Shown here piece after piece: positions 17,576-28,200 of a stretch of DNA of 64,000 bases. The stretch is from Setophaga petechia (lineage: Eukaryota; Chordata; Aves; Passeriformes; Parulidae). The position numbers and the translations under genes are program-made. The stretch covers positions 19,865,003-19,929,002 of the forward strand of contig JANCRA010000007.1 of assembly GCA_024362935.1 (NCBI GenBank), in the 5' to 3' direction. The notes under the pieces were generated by a model. That model made no database searches. It saw nothing but the letters and a program-made list of their open reading frames with translations, and was not told the DNA's origin. How positions within the stretch are numbered: position 1 is the stretch's first letter; each line of letters begins with the position of its first letter.

Positions 17576-19664
17576 TCAAACTGGGTCTGCTGAACAAAAG
17601 CATGGACCCAGGGTAGTGTCAGGAAGTTAAATTATGAGAAAAAGGACACCTATCTGTTTCGATTTTCTTTAAGAATGGCAGGGTTTATGGCCAGTTCTCC
17701 TTTATCTTCTTCTCCAGAGGAGAACTGCTAGAGGACACAAATCACTTGCTATGAGTTTTGGTTTCCACTCTGTTTTGTTCCAGGTTGGGTTTTTGTTTTC
17801 ATTCTGTTTTCTTGCCAGTGTGGGGTTTTTTCAGATAAACAGGAGCATCTATGGCTCCACAGACAGGTATATCAGATCACTGTTACTTCTAAAAGAAGTA
17901 CACTGCGCGCCAGAACACCCTGATCTGTCATTTGATGCAACACCAGGCAACACCCTTATGAAAAAACCCCACAGGGTCTTCATAAACCTCTCTGGTCACA
18001 CCCTGCTTTCCCCCCTCTGTGCTGACACGTCAGCTTCCCCACACACAGAACAGGGTGTTAGGGCCAACAAAGCGCTTCACTACCGCATCACCTGACAAAG
18101 AACCTTTCACTGCACCACAAACCCAGGGGCTTGGAAGTAGTGATTCACAGTGGTTTATGAAAAAAGGGTGTCAGAATCTGGCCACACCACACTGCAACAA
18201 AGAGCCATATTTACAGTGGTTACAGATCTTCTCTGGTCTTTGAGGCCATAAGGCAAAGGGTGCAGCAAGGTCACTGTTCCAATGTTTCACAGAGGATGTG
18301 GAAAACAATACAAGCATCATAAAGCTACTGGGCAAGAGCTAATTATTTAAATACTGATGCCACTCTAATGATTTCCCAATAGTGTTAGCTGATGCTTGTG
18401 ACATGAGTCACATCACTGAAAAGGTTAGAATTGAAGATGAAGGAGATACCATCGAACAGCATGAGTAACAGATCACTCACTCTAGTACTTGAACAAAAAG
18501 CCAAAAGTTGGCATGAACAGCCAACGAAGGTTTGTTGTTCTTGAACATACATGAGGAAGGGGAGAGACAAAACAAGAAAGCAAAAAAAACCAAAAGACAG
18601 AAACTGAAACAAACAAACTAAAAACCAAACAAATAATGGTCTTCCAATGTGTATTTTAGGTCAAAGGGGAATTTAAGTTTGATGGAACTACTTTGGTTAA
18701 GTTATACTACACAGTTAATCTAATTGTCCAATCTTAGTACAAAAGAACTGCTAAAGATTACAAATATGCCAAAACAAATCTAAACAAAATATTAAAAAAA
18801 ATTAAAAATCTCTAATAATTTAACAGACAAAAATGTAGTAGAAAGCAAGTCAGATTTTACGCTTCCTCCTCCATTATTTTCCCTCTGGAATATAAATACA
18901 AATTCAATATTCTGAGGTGAGACCAGTATAATGCACAGGGCCCTTAATTATGTGTTATTGCACCTTGGCAAGTTTTTCTTCACCTGGAGAGACTAGCTAA
19001 GTTAACCTTCTCAAAAACTTAGCAATCCACAATATCATAATACATCAACAGAATCAGCTTCTGTTAAGGTTCTTCTTAACTGGTGTGTGGCAGATTTCTG
19101 GAGAGGGAAGAAAAGGTTTGATGCCAGTTAAGGTGTGAATAATGATTCCAACTCAGAAGCACCAAATGCAAGAATACTGTCACCATGTGTGTCCAAAATT
19201 ATTCCCTGGGTGGTTTTGCTCAGAGCAGAATTTCCTATGACCAGTGTACATGTGACATAGGACAACAATTACAAGGGGAAGAAAGAAACACAACACACAC
19301 CCACACACAAATCATCACAATAAAAAAAAAAAAAAATCACTTTAATTCCAGAACCTTACATTTTTAAAGCTGGAATTTAAAGAAGCTAAAAAGTGTGTAT
19401 TCCTCGAGCTGCATCCTGCCCCAGCCTGATCCCTGTTTCCACATTAGGCGAGGCACAAGGCCATCTGCTGGCAGAGAGAAACTGCAGAGCCTGTACTGCT
19501 TAGCAGGCCGCAGCTGACACAAGAATTAAGCTTTAGATGAAGGATGAGTAAGGAAAAGAGTCGATGCTGCCACTTTTACCAGCTGAAAAGAAGCTGCTGC
19601 AACACAAGGAACAAAGCAAAGATGAAAACAGTGGCCTTATAGTCCTCACTGATACCAACTATTT

Positions 19665-19697
19665 GTTTGACTATTCCCACAGTCAGAATAGTCAAAC
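19665..19697. repeat. Perfect 12-bp inverted repeat with 9-nt loop
   Basis: GTTTGACTATTC (19665-19676) is the exact reverse complement of GAATAGTCAAAC (19686-19697). No gene surrounds it and no T-run follows, so it is simply a hairpin of unknown meaning. Confidence 0.8.
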
Positions 19698-19912
19698 TGT
19701 AGGGTCATATTTACAGGACAATGGACATATACTAAATGAACCAGCCTAACCTTCTGGAACTAAAGAACAATGTCATCTTTGTGGATAAAAAAGCTGATGT
19801 TGCAAGAAGAAAAAAGAAGCAGAAAAGTTGTTGAACAAACATAGGGATGTCAACTCGAGTGAAATGACACAGCATCTACCAGTTAGATTAAGGAAAAGAT
19901 GCATGCTTGCCT

Positions 19913-19978
19913 CATGGACAAAACAGAGCTACCAACCAAGAGATGCATGGACAAAACAGAGCTACCAATTAAACAATG
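19913..19978 (+). repeat. 33-bp tandem duplication
   Basis: CATGGACAAAACAGAGCTAC starts at 19913 and again at 19946 (period 33). The copies are nearly identical, which points to a recent event. Confidence 0.8.
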
Positions 19979-21359
19979 CATGTAGGCCAAGATAAGAAGT
20001 AAATATAAAGAATGTTTAGAAGCACCATAAACAGCTTTTGCTTGATTCACATTAAATCATGCAGAGGCCTTTATCTTCTCATCAAACAACAAAAAAGTCC
20101 TCCAAACACATTTCTCTTTCTTTATTATATATATAAAAAACTCCCCACAATTACAGTTATTAACTACATAAGGTACAACTTCACGTCACATGCAGGCACT
20201 GTAGTTTTGACATGAATCTGGTGGCTTCTCAAAGATCTCTTAAAGCTCCCTACCTAAGAGAAAAACAGCTCACCGCAAAAGAAGGTACATGCACACAGTC
20301 ATCACACCCTGAGGGCAGGGAGGAGTGCAAACCACATGCACCCCACAGACTAGAGTGACATCAGAGGAAGGTATTGGGCAAATAGTGCGAGAGGCACACC
20401 GAGGTGCCACTGAACCCTGAGCAATGCCTGCTGAGGGCCCAGCCACATATGGTTTTGATTTTAGGACAAAACACAATCCCCTCGAGTGATGGATCTGGAA
20501 GCAATTCTACCGAGCTTTCTGCTGCAGCAACGATCCGGATCTGGACAACATTGCTTGAGGTCCCTACTCCACCCCTACCCGCACGCAAATTTCCACTAAA
20601 ATTAGCAGCCTCACAGACACGCTGCTTTGGGCTTGCCCAGTAGGAACCAGAGATGGGTAACCCAGGCACTGCACCCAAGAGAGATGCCTCTCCTTCCTTA
20701 CATTCCATACTGCCACTGGGAAGGCAAAAAGTGGATTGTTCAAGGGTACTCCAAAGGCAGCATCTCTAAAAGTGTGTCAGCAGTACTTTTGGTTCATCCG
20801 GAAGTGGTTTAAAAGCCTGAAGTATTTAAAACAGTAGCTATTTTTTTGTCCACGTTATGTATTGCAGCTAAGAGCCATACCAGCAGAAAAGCTGAAGAGC
20901 TTTTGAAAATCTGAGTCATAAACCACTGAAAAATGGTGTTTAAAATGAAAATGCCAGCTCGATTGCAACCATGGTCCTCCCAAGGCAATCAAATCATGTC
21001 AAAACCTGAAAGATGAAAACACATATCGATAACTAACTCCATCACGTCATTTCTAACTCTACAAAGGAGGCCAGACTACCAGCATTTCAAACCTCTGAAA
21101 GCTCGCAGGAAAAACACAAGAACTGACTGGAAATAGGCAGAAAATAGAAGTCACGGGCTTGAGCAACTCCCTCAATAAGACACCAAAGGGCAGTACTGCC
21201 TGCTGCAGTGAGTTTAGCCTGAGTGCCTGCTCCATTCTACCCATACGGGACTGCCCGTCCTAGGCAGTACTACAGAAGCAGTTTCTGCCCTGGTAGGGAG
21301 GCAATAGCTCCGTTCAGCACCTGAAGCGCAGGAATCGAATGTGTCATTCCCAGCACTAA

Positions 21360-22260
21360 GGCTGTTGGCTCGGTGACCTCGGGGCCGTGCCTGGCACTCC
21401 CGAGCTCCCGAGTGGGTGTCCCCGGCCAAGCACCCGCGGTCCCCACTCCCCCGGGACCGAGCGGGAGCTCCGAGCCCTCTCTCCCCGGGGCTGTCCCGCC
21501 GGTGTCCGCGGCTCTCCCGCTGGCCGGAGCCGCTGCTCGGGGCCGGAGCACCGCACCCGGGCTGCCCGGCCCCACGGCCAGCCCGGCCCAGCCCGCTCCG
21601 TGCCGAGCCGAGCCGTGCCGGGGGCGGGCCGTGCCGGGCCGTGTTTGCCAACATGGGAGGAGCGGCGGGCAGGGCGCGGGCTGTCCCGCAGGGACGGGCC
21701 ACTTCCCGTCGGAGGGTGCCGGGCAGCGGCGGCATGGGGACGGTACGGGACGGCTCCGGCGTGGCCCAGAGGCTCCTCGCCCTGCTCCTCGTAAGTGTCC
21801 GCCCGAGCGGGGCGGCGGGCGGGCGGCGGGACAGCCCCGGCCGGGGCGGCGGGGTCGGGCGGGGACGAGGAACGCGGCGCCGCCGGGCGGGGAGCGCAGC
21901 CCGGCTGCTGCTCGCCACCGGCCGTGGCAACTTGTTACCGACATTACAGTCAGTTCGTTAGGCGAAGATTTAAGTGGAAAAAACTCACTTTCAAGTTCAG
22001 GCACTTCTGAAGGGTGCTCAGTGAAGTGCGTGTTGGGTCAAGCGGACGGAAGAAAAGGGGGATGGATGCAGGTGGGGGCACCCAGGGACAGCTGGTGCTG
22101 GTCCGCAGGCGCCCACAGCGGCCGGAGCCGCGGGCAGGCAGGTGCAGAGTCCCCGCTCGGCCAGCACGGGGAGGTGCGGGACCTGCCCGGGCTGAAACCG
22201 GGCTCGGTGGGAGCCCACCTGCGCTGCACCTCAGCCGATCCCTACCAGCGAGCAGGGAAA
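21360..22260. promoter_or_regulatory. CpG island, FAS promoter and first exon
   Basis: This is the densest CpG stretch of the window apart from the 38.7-kb minisatellite. It has many GGGCGG/CCGCCC-type Sp1 words (for example near 21810-21900) and no TATA box before FAS exon 1, which suggests a broad-start promoter. The many long overlapping ORFs on both strands here come from GC-richness, which lowers stop frequency. In human, alternative upstream ACTA2 transcripts and an antisense RNA start near the FAS promoter, so bidirectional activity is possible but not shown here. Confidence 0.8.
21734..21790 (+). CDS. FAS: FAS exon 1, start and first half of signal peptide
   Basis: Encodes MGTVRDGSGVAQRLLALLL and ends at a GTAAGT donor (21791), phase 0. 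The start at 21734 puts about 12 residues before the hydrophobic core, which exon 2 continues (VALLII). An in-frame ATG 27 codons upstream (21653) has an A at -3 and G at +4 and no stop between. It would bury the signal peptide behind an arginine-rich extension, so I prefer 21734. The true transcript start decides this. Confidence 0.85.
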
Positions 22261-25200
22261 GCAACATAAAAGCAAATACCTGTGGAGGAGGAGTTTGAAC
22301 TGCTATGGCAGTGGCCCAGGAGAAGCCAAAGGAATGGTTCAAGCCTGGCGTCAGCATTTACTGGAATCAGTTGGGCAGGGCCTTCCCTTTTTCCTGAGCC
22401 ATGCCTGTGCACACAGTGAGTCCCTGCGGCTTCTGAGCTTCGGTCTCCTGTCTCACTCTCATCAGTAAAGTTACCTTGACAAAGATCCATTCCGAACGGC
22501 CGCCGTCAGCAGGGAAAGTAAGGAAGCGTGTCAGTGTGTGTCAGTGGCCAGCACAGGGTCTCCGCTGGTCCAGGTGCGTTGCTGCAGCGGCAGGGAGCTC
22601 CAGGGCAGCACACCTGGGCAGGTGCAGCGTGTGTGGCTGCCCTGGCTCGCCTGCGCCCAGGTAGGGCTGCCCCGAGGCAGCCCCGAGCCCGGGGATGCCG
22701 GGGGGTGAGGTGGGTGGCAGTGAGCCCTGCTGGACGGCACAGCCACCTGGAAGTGTGCATGCAGAACACATTCTTCCCCAGCCCAATTCTCCCGTTCCAG
22801 AGACATCTCACTGCAGCTGACCGAAGCATCTTCACAATGTGGTTTTATTGCTAACAAACACAGTTTGTTTTGTGACTTGTCAAGTTAAAATCTAGTCTTA
22901 ATGTGTAAAAAAATCAAATTGTGATCTGACCAACCGCATAACAGGTAGTAAAATACTTAATGTATTTCAGAGAGCTCTATCCATGCCCTGGCACAAATCA
23001 TCGAAGCATAATTAAATACAAAGGAGGATTCTCATCTGCTGACAGAAGTGTGTATTACCTGTTCCTGTACAGGAGCAGCCAACTAGTGACAGAAATGTCA
23101 GTGTTGCTCAGTATGTTAGAATATTCTACTATTCTAGAACTATACTACTAATATATGTATTAAGATTTAAAATACTTTCATTTGTAACACTGCTCCAGAG
23201 AATACATAATTTCTCTTTTTATTTTCCATTTGTTTCCAAATTTCAATATACCTTAGAAAGACTGTAGCATTCCTACATAATTTCTATTTTTAAAAGGCTT
23301 TTTGTTTTAATTAGCACATTGTTCCACTACTTATAAAATAGTAAATCAGGTCAGAATTTGGCATATTATTTGGTTAAATCAGAACATGAAAACGGTTTGT
23401 TGAATGAGACCTCAGTTTTGCAAGAACTCCACGCTGCACTCAAGTAAAAGAAGGTTTAGGGATAGTCATGCAAAAATAGCAGTGCTGTATGAAGTTAGAA
23501 AACATCTGAGTTCTCCATGTAGAAAAAGCTACAAAACTATGTACCACTGAGAGACACTCTTGTATCAGTTTAGAGACAGAAAAAATTTTAGGAGAAAATG
23601 CTCTAGAAATAATTTTTCCTCTAAAGATAAGGGCCCCAATAATCCCTTTTTGCCAATGAGAGAAATTAATACTAGTGGGTGAAAGGGAAAATAAACCCTA
23701 TTTATTAACAAAGCAAGATACCCACAAGGCTTGGGAGAGAAAAAATAAATTGAACGTTATACCCCACACCCCCAACCCAGCCCCATGGCCAGGGGGCAAG
23801 GATGGTGGCTGCTCCCTGTGTATCAGGAAAGGGAAGAAAAAAAATCCACGCAGGTGTTCAGGCAAAAAGTAGATAGGAACCTGTTGAGCTTCTGTTGTTG
23901 GTCTGCTCCTCACAGCAGGTGAAACTGCTGGGGTTTAATGTCCTTTATTTGCTGGCCTGGGTCTTTCCCACCACCCCCGTAGGCTCCCTAGACTGCAAGC
24001 CGAAACAGATCAAGTGGAAAGAAAAAAAACAAAAAGAAACCACTGAATGATTTCTGCTGAAGTCCAGGGGGAAAGGCGGGGAAAGACAATAAAGAGCTTC
24101 TGTCCTGTGCAAGCAGGGATACAGATGGAGCAAAGGCAGTGAGCTAACAGTCCAAGTTGCAGCCCGAAGCATGCCAGAGAGAGAGAGAGAGCCGAGCCTG
24201 TGCCCGGCCTTCCCAGGCTCCAGCCCAGCCTCCTGCTTCATCTGCAAACTCTCCTGGCCATTAGGGAATGAGGTACCACCATAAAATCACCTCAAGACAG
24301 CCTCCACAGGAATAGGCCAGAGAGTGAACTGTTACGTAAATATTTTGTAATTATGATATGACTAAAGAGCAGGCAGTTTTCTGGAAGTTCAGAAGATGTA
24401 CCTTTGAAAACAAGGTTCCTGCATTACTGCATTGGCCTTTCTTCCTCATATCATGGAAAACTAATACGCACATTTACATGTACGTGCATAAACAGCCATA
24501 AAATGGTGGGATGACCCAAGACTCAAGTGAAAAGTATAAAGGCCCCAATTCTGGAAACACATCTGTGCATGTTTCCACTGTAATCACCTTCATCTCTGCA
24601 GTAACTCACTGAACAAAGAGAAAATCGTAAGAAAACCATTTTGTGTTACAAAAGGAAAAGGGTGAGAGCTGCTAGATTTCTATCTGTCAAGCTCTAATTC
24701 ATACTTAGCTTCAACAAAGTGAGGTGAGAGCTGTCAATATCTCTCCCAACTCTCCAAATAGTGTAGTATTTAATACACTTACTACTGTAGTGTTTACTGC
24801 TAGATGCTTAGTAGTACAGTACTTCTGAAACGCAAAACCCAACAAAATAACCAATCATACAACCCCCAGCCCCAGTATGTTGTTTCAGTTTGCATGTGAG
24901 TCAGCTGAGATATGAAAAGGTAGTGGATAGAATTTGAACAGTGAGTGTTTGAAGGTGCTGAACAGTCTGAGGCTATTTGCTCTCACAGGCACTAAACACA
25001 CACATTTCCCTTGGAATTTAAGATGCTTAGGGTGCTTCTAGATGTGGGGAAATACCAATTCCCATTGCTGGGCTTTAAAAAATTGAACTGGATTCTTTTG
25101 GTTCTTTTCATAAAAGATTTTAGAATGTGAAATACTATTTTTAGAGGTTATTTTGGTACAAACTGAGATTCAGCCTTGGTCGGAGAAAAAAAAGACTTGG

Positions 25201-28200
25201 AGGAAAAATGATACTCGAGGTTTTGGAAGAAGAAATTTCTTGTCATAGTGAAAGAAATAGAGTAGAGTATCCTCTTAAGATTACTCTTTGAGTGAAATTA
25301 CTCTTTGAAAAGGCCAGCCTGACAGAGTTAATATAAGGGAGATTAATTACAGAGAAAAGCATATTAAAATGAAGCTAATTCTAGCAACTTAACTTCCACA
25401 AGACAAAAAAAAAAAAAAAGCAAGAAAAATCCCTCCTCCTCCGTTTTTAACACTTAGAAAGCCCCTGATGATCTCATGCACCTTGGTCCGTGTAACTAAA
25501 GTGGAGTGGAAAAAAAAAAGGCCACATACTGTAACCATCAGTCTTCTCATCCATCAGCATTTATAGATGAGAAATGGGAGAAGGGGCTTGCTAATATAAA
25601 ATGTATTATAAAGATAACAGGAGAAAACAGGGAATTTTTTTTCTCTGGGTTGACATTGTAAAGTTTTAAAAAGTCCTGTATGCAAATTACAAGTTCACAC
25701 ACTTTCAAAGCTGAGATTACATACCTATAAGCTGTGTCTTGCAGAAGCTCTTCTGTTGAAATAGATTGAGATGTCATGAAGAATACTTTGACAGAGGAAG
25801 AACTGGAGGCCTGAGAATCCCAAAATGACACAAGTATTCAAAGAAATGAAAGTTCTTGTCACTGTGCCCTAGAAAAGCAGATGAAAACAGGTTTCATAAA
25901 AGTGTCCTTAGCAAATACCTGAAAGCATTTTGGAGGGCCCTGTTGGAATGAAGGAGAGGGAGCAGATAGACAACTCTTTTCATTTTCTGGGCAATGCAAA
26001 TGCAGCAAAACCAGAAAATCTGGGCTCATATTTTTATGGGTTCTGCTAAGGGTAGATGTCCCCAGCTGATTGATCTTATTTCCATTGACTGCTTAGAGCA
26101 ATCTAAGTCTTCAGTTTAGATACCAAAACTATTTGTTTTAGGTTTAGAAAGTTAGAAGAGAGTCTCTGTGACTCATTCTGGGCTGAAAACATACAACCAC
26201 TGCTTGAGTGTACATGCCATAAAAAAGCACCTATCATCCCTGCCTGTCTAAAAGCCCCTAACCTGCTTCCTTTCTGATATTAGTGTTTACTGCTCAGTGA
26301 CAACAGAAAAAGCAACTAAGGTGTGCGCAGGAAGCTAAATGACTATTGATTCTTTTCTTGTTTTTTTTCCTATGAGACGCCCCAAAATTTGTAAATAGCA
26401 AATTGATTGCTTTTACGAGGGTGCAAATCCAGGAGGAAAAATGTTTGAAAAAATTAGGGCGTTGCTTTGAAAAAAGCCTCCACAGTTTTATCATTATTCC
26501 TTCCACAGGAAGATGTTGTAAGACATCCCTGCAAGCAGAGCCAATGTAGGTGTTTGGTGCTGCTTGAGTGTCAAATTCTGAGAAGTCACCCCCACTTCTT
26601 GTAAGTGTACCAGGAAGTTCATCTCCGTGAGCAGGAGCACAGGGCATCCATCTGAAAATGTTCTGCTTCTGTAGCCCCTCATACCAGCACAGCCCATTTG
26701 TACAAAAGCATAAACAAGAGGCAGAGAGCTTTGTTGGTGTGAGGGAACACATCTCTGCACACACTATGTTTGCAGGCATTTGGTAAAATAAGCAAGGTTT
26801 TACTGGTATTAGTAATTTAGAAATATGTTTCCTTCTTTGATTGTATTCTATTTTCTGCATGACGCTCTCAACATTTCCTTCATACTGCTTTAGGAAAAAC
26901 CAAACCAGACTGGTCATACATCTCTGACTATATTTTAGTGATTATTTTTTAATTGGACTTTCTAATCCAGTGCTTAGTGAGGTAGCTCTCCTAGACAAAA
27001 GGAAAACAAATCACACTAATTTGGCACATCCACTTGAAAGCTTCTGTAGAGACTTTAATTTTTTAACATTGTTACACTAGGATTCAGAGGAGAGCACCCT
27101 GAAAGCTTTGGTGGCAAAGAAAGAGAGAGCACCAAACAGGGGAAGTGATGGGCTGAGCATCCCTACTCAGAGTTTCTCCAGTGCTAATTATGCTGTTTCA
27201 GCTGCTGGAGCTTTTTACCTCCAGGTGCAAAGAAAGGCCTTCTTAATTACGCCCAGTAACTAATAATATTATAAACAGGTGCTAAGGAAATAAAATTCTT
27301 TCCACCTTTCACTTGTGAGTAGACTAGAGGATGAAAAGAAATGGCTACCTGTAGAAGGCAATGGTCTTACTGGTTACATCATTAGTTAGCAACAGATAAC
27401 ACTTCCTTCACTTGAGAGGCCAGTTTGATATCCAAAATGTTTTTTTGGTAATTTAACATAAAGAGTTTTCTGCATCTAACTGAAATTGTGGTCAGCATCC
27501 ATAGCTCCATTATATAGACGTCTCATATTTAGTATATGCACAGTAAATATAGAATTCCCCAGAAAATGTTGCTAAGAAGAAGGCAAACTATACCAGATTT
27601 ATCCTTACCATTCTTCCTCCTTCTTCCAAAATCATACAAAAACCATGGTTTGGCCTCTGGGCCACAGTGCTTTATTATTATCATGAGAAGAGGCAGGGCA
27701 AGGGCCCCTAGTAAACCTCTACTGCCTAATGACCAAAATAAAGACAAACAAACAAAAAGCTCCCAGCACTATGCTATTTATAGTGCAAATTGATAGTGCA
27801 ATTGACAGTGCAAAAAATTCAAAGAAATGGATCTGTTGTAAATTCATTTGAAAGGAGAGTGTTTGTAGTGGTAGCATTCATGACTTTAATATGGGCCGTC
27901 ATTGTCTATTAAATCTAAAGTAATTTACATTTTTAATAAAGGAGTGAATATTAATATGTTTAGTTATAGATAACGCTATTAATATGTTTAGTTATAGATA
28001 ACGCTAGTGCCTCTTCTAGTACTAAAATACGCAGTTTTAATGCACAGTCCTAAACATTTTTTTGTCTAATTTTCTGTTCTCTCCTAGGTGGCTCTCCTAA
28101 TTATTGAAACACATTGCAAAAATGATACTGAAGCTCTAATAACATCCAATAGGAGGATCATTTCCAGGAGGGAAGTTTACTGCAAGAAGGATGAATACAG

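Larger units (their letters stand above)
7160..21360. other. Intergenic region between ACTA2 and FAS promoters
   Basis: About 14 kb separates the divergent promoters. I find no coding exon or RNA gene. It contains two degraded CR1-like relics (11275-11570, 13110-13240), a homopurine tract (8415-8470), short tandem duplications (13322-13386, 19913-19978), a 12-bp hairpin (19665-19697), a CRE octamer (17568-17575) and short homopolymer runs. Longer ORFs in it (for example 13400-13721 and 15476-15787) match nothing that I recognise. Confidence 0.7.
21791..28087 (+). other. FAS intron 1
   Basis: 6.3 kb. The first 470 bp are still CpG island; the rest is AT-rich. It holds a short GA microsatellite (24176-24191), a 28-bp tandem duplication close to the acceptor (27950-28005) and an antisense 207-codon open frame (26294-26917) that I do not recognise. 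No other gene is seen. Confidence 0.8.

Noticed and set aside
21214..22298. Several long open frames on both strands (up to 298 codons) around FAS exon 1
   Set aside because: They overlap in almost every frame, run through the FAS exon-1 donor into intron, and are Pro/Gly/Arg/Ala-rich as expected from CpG-island composition. Only 19 codons of one frame belong to FAS.
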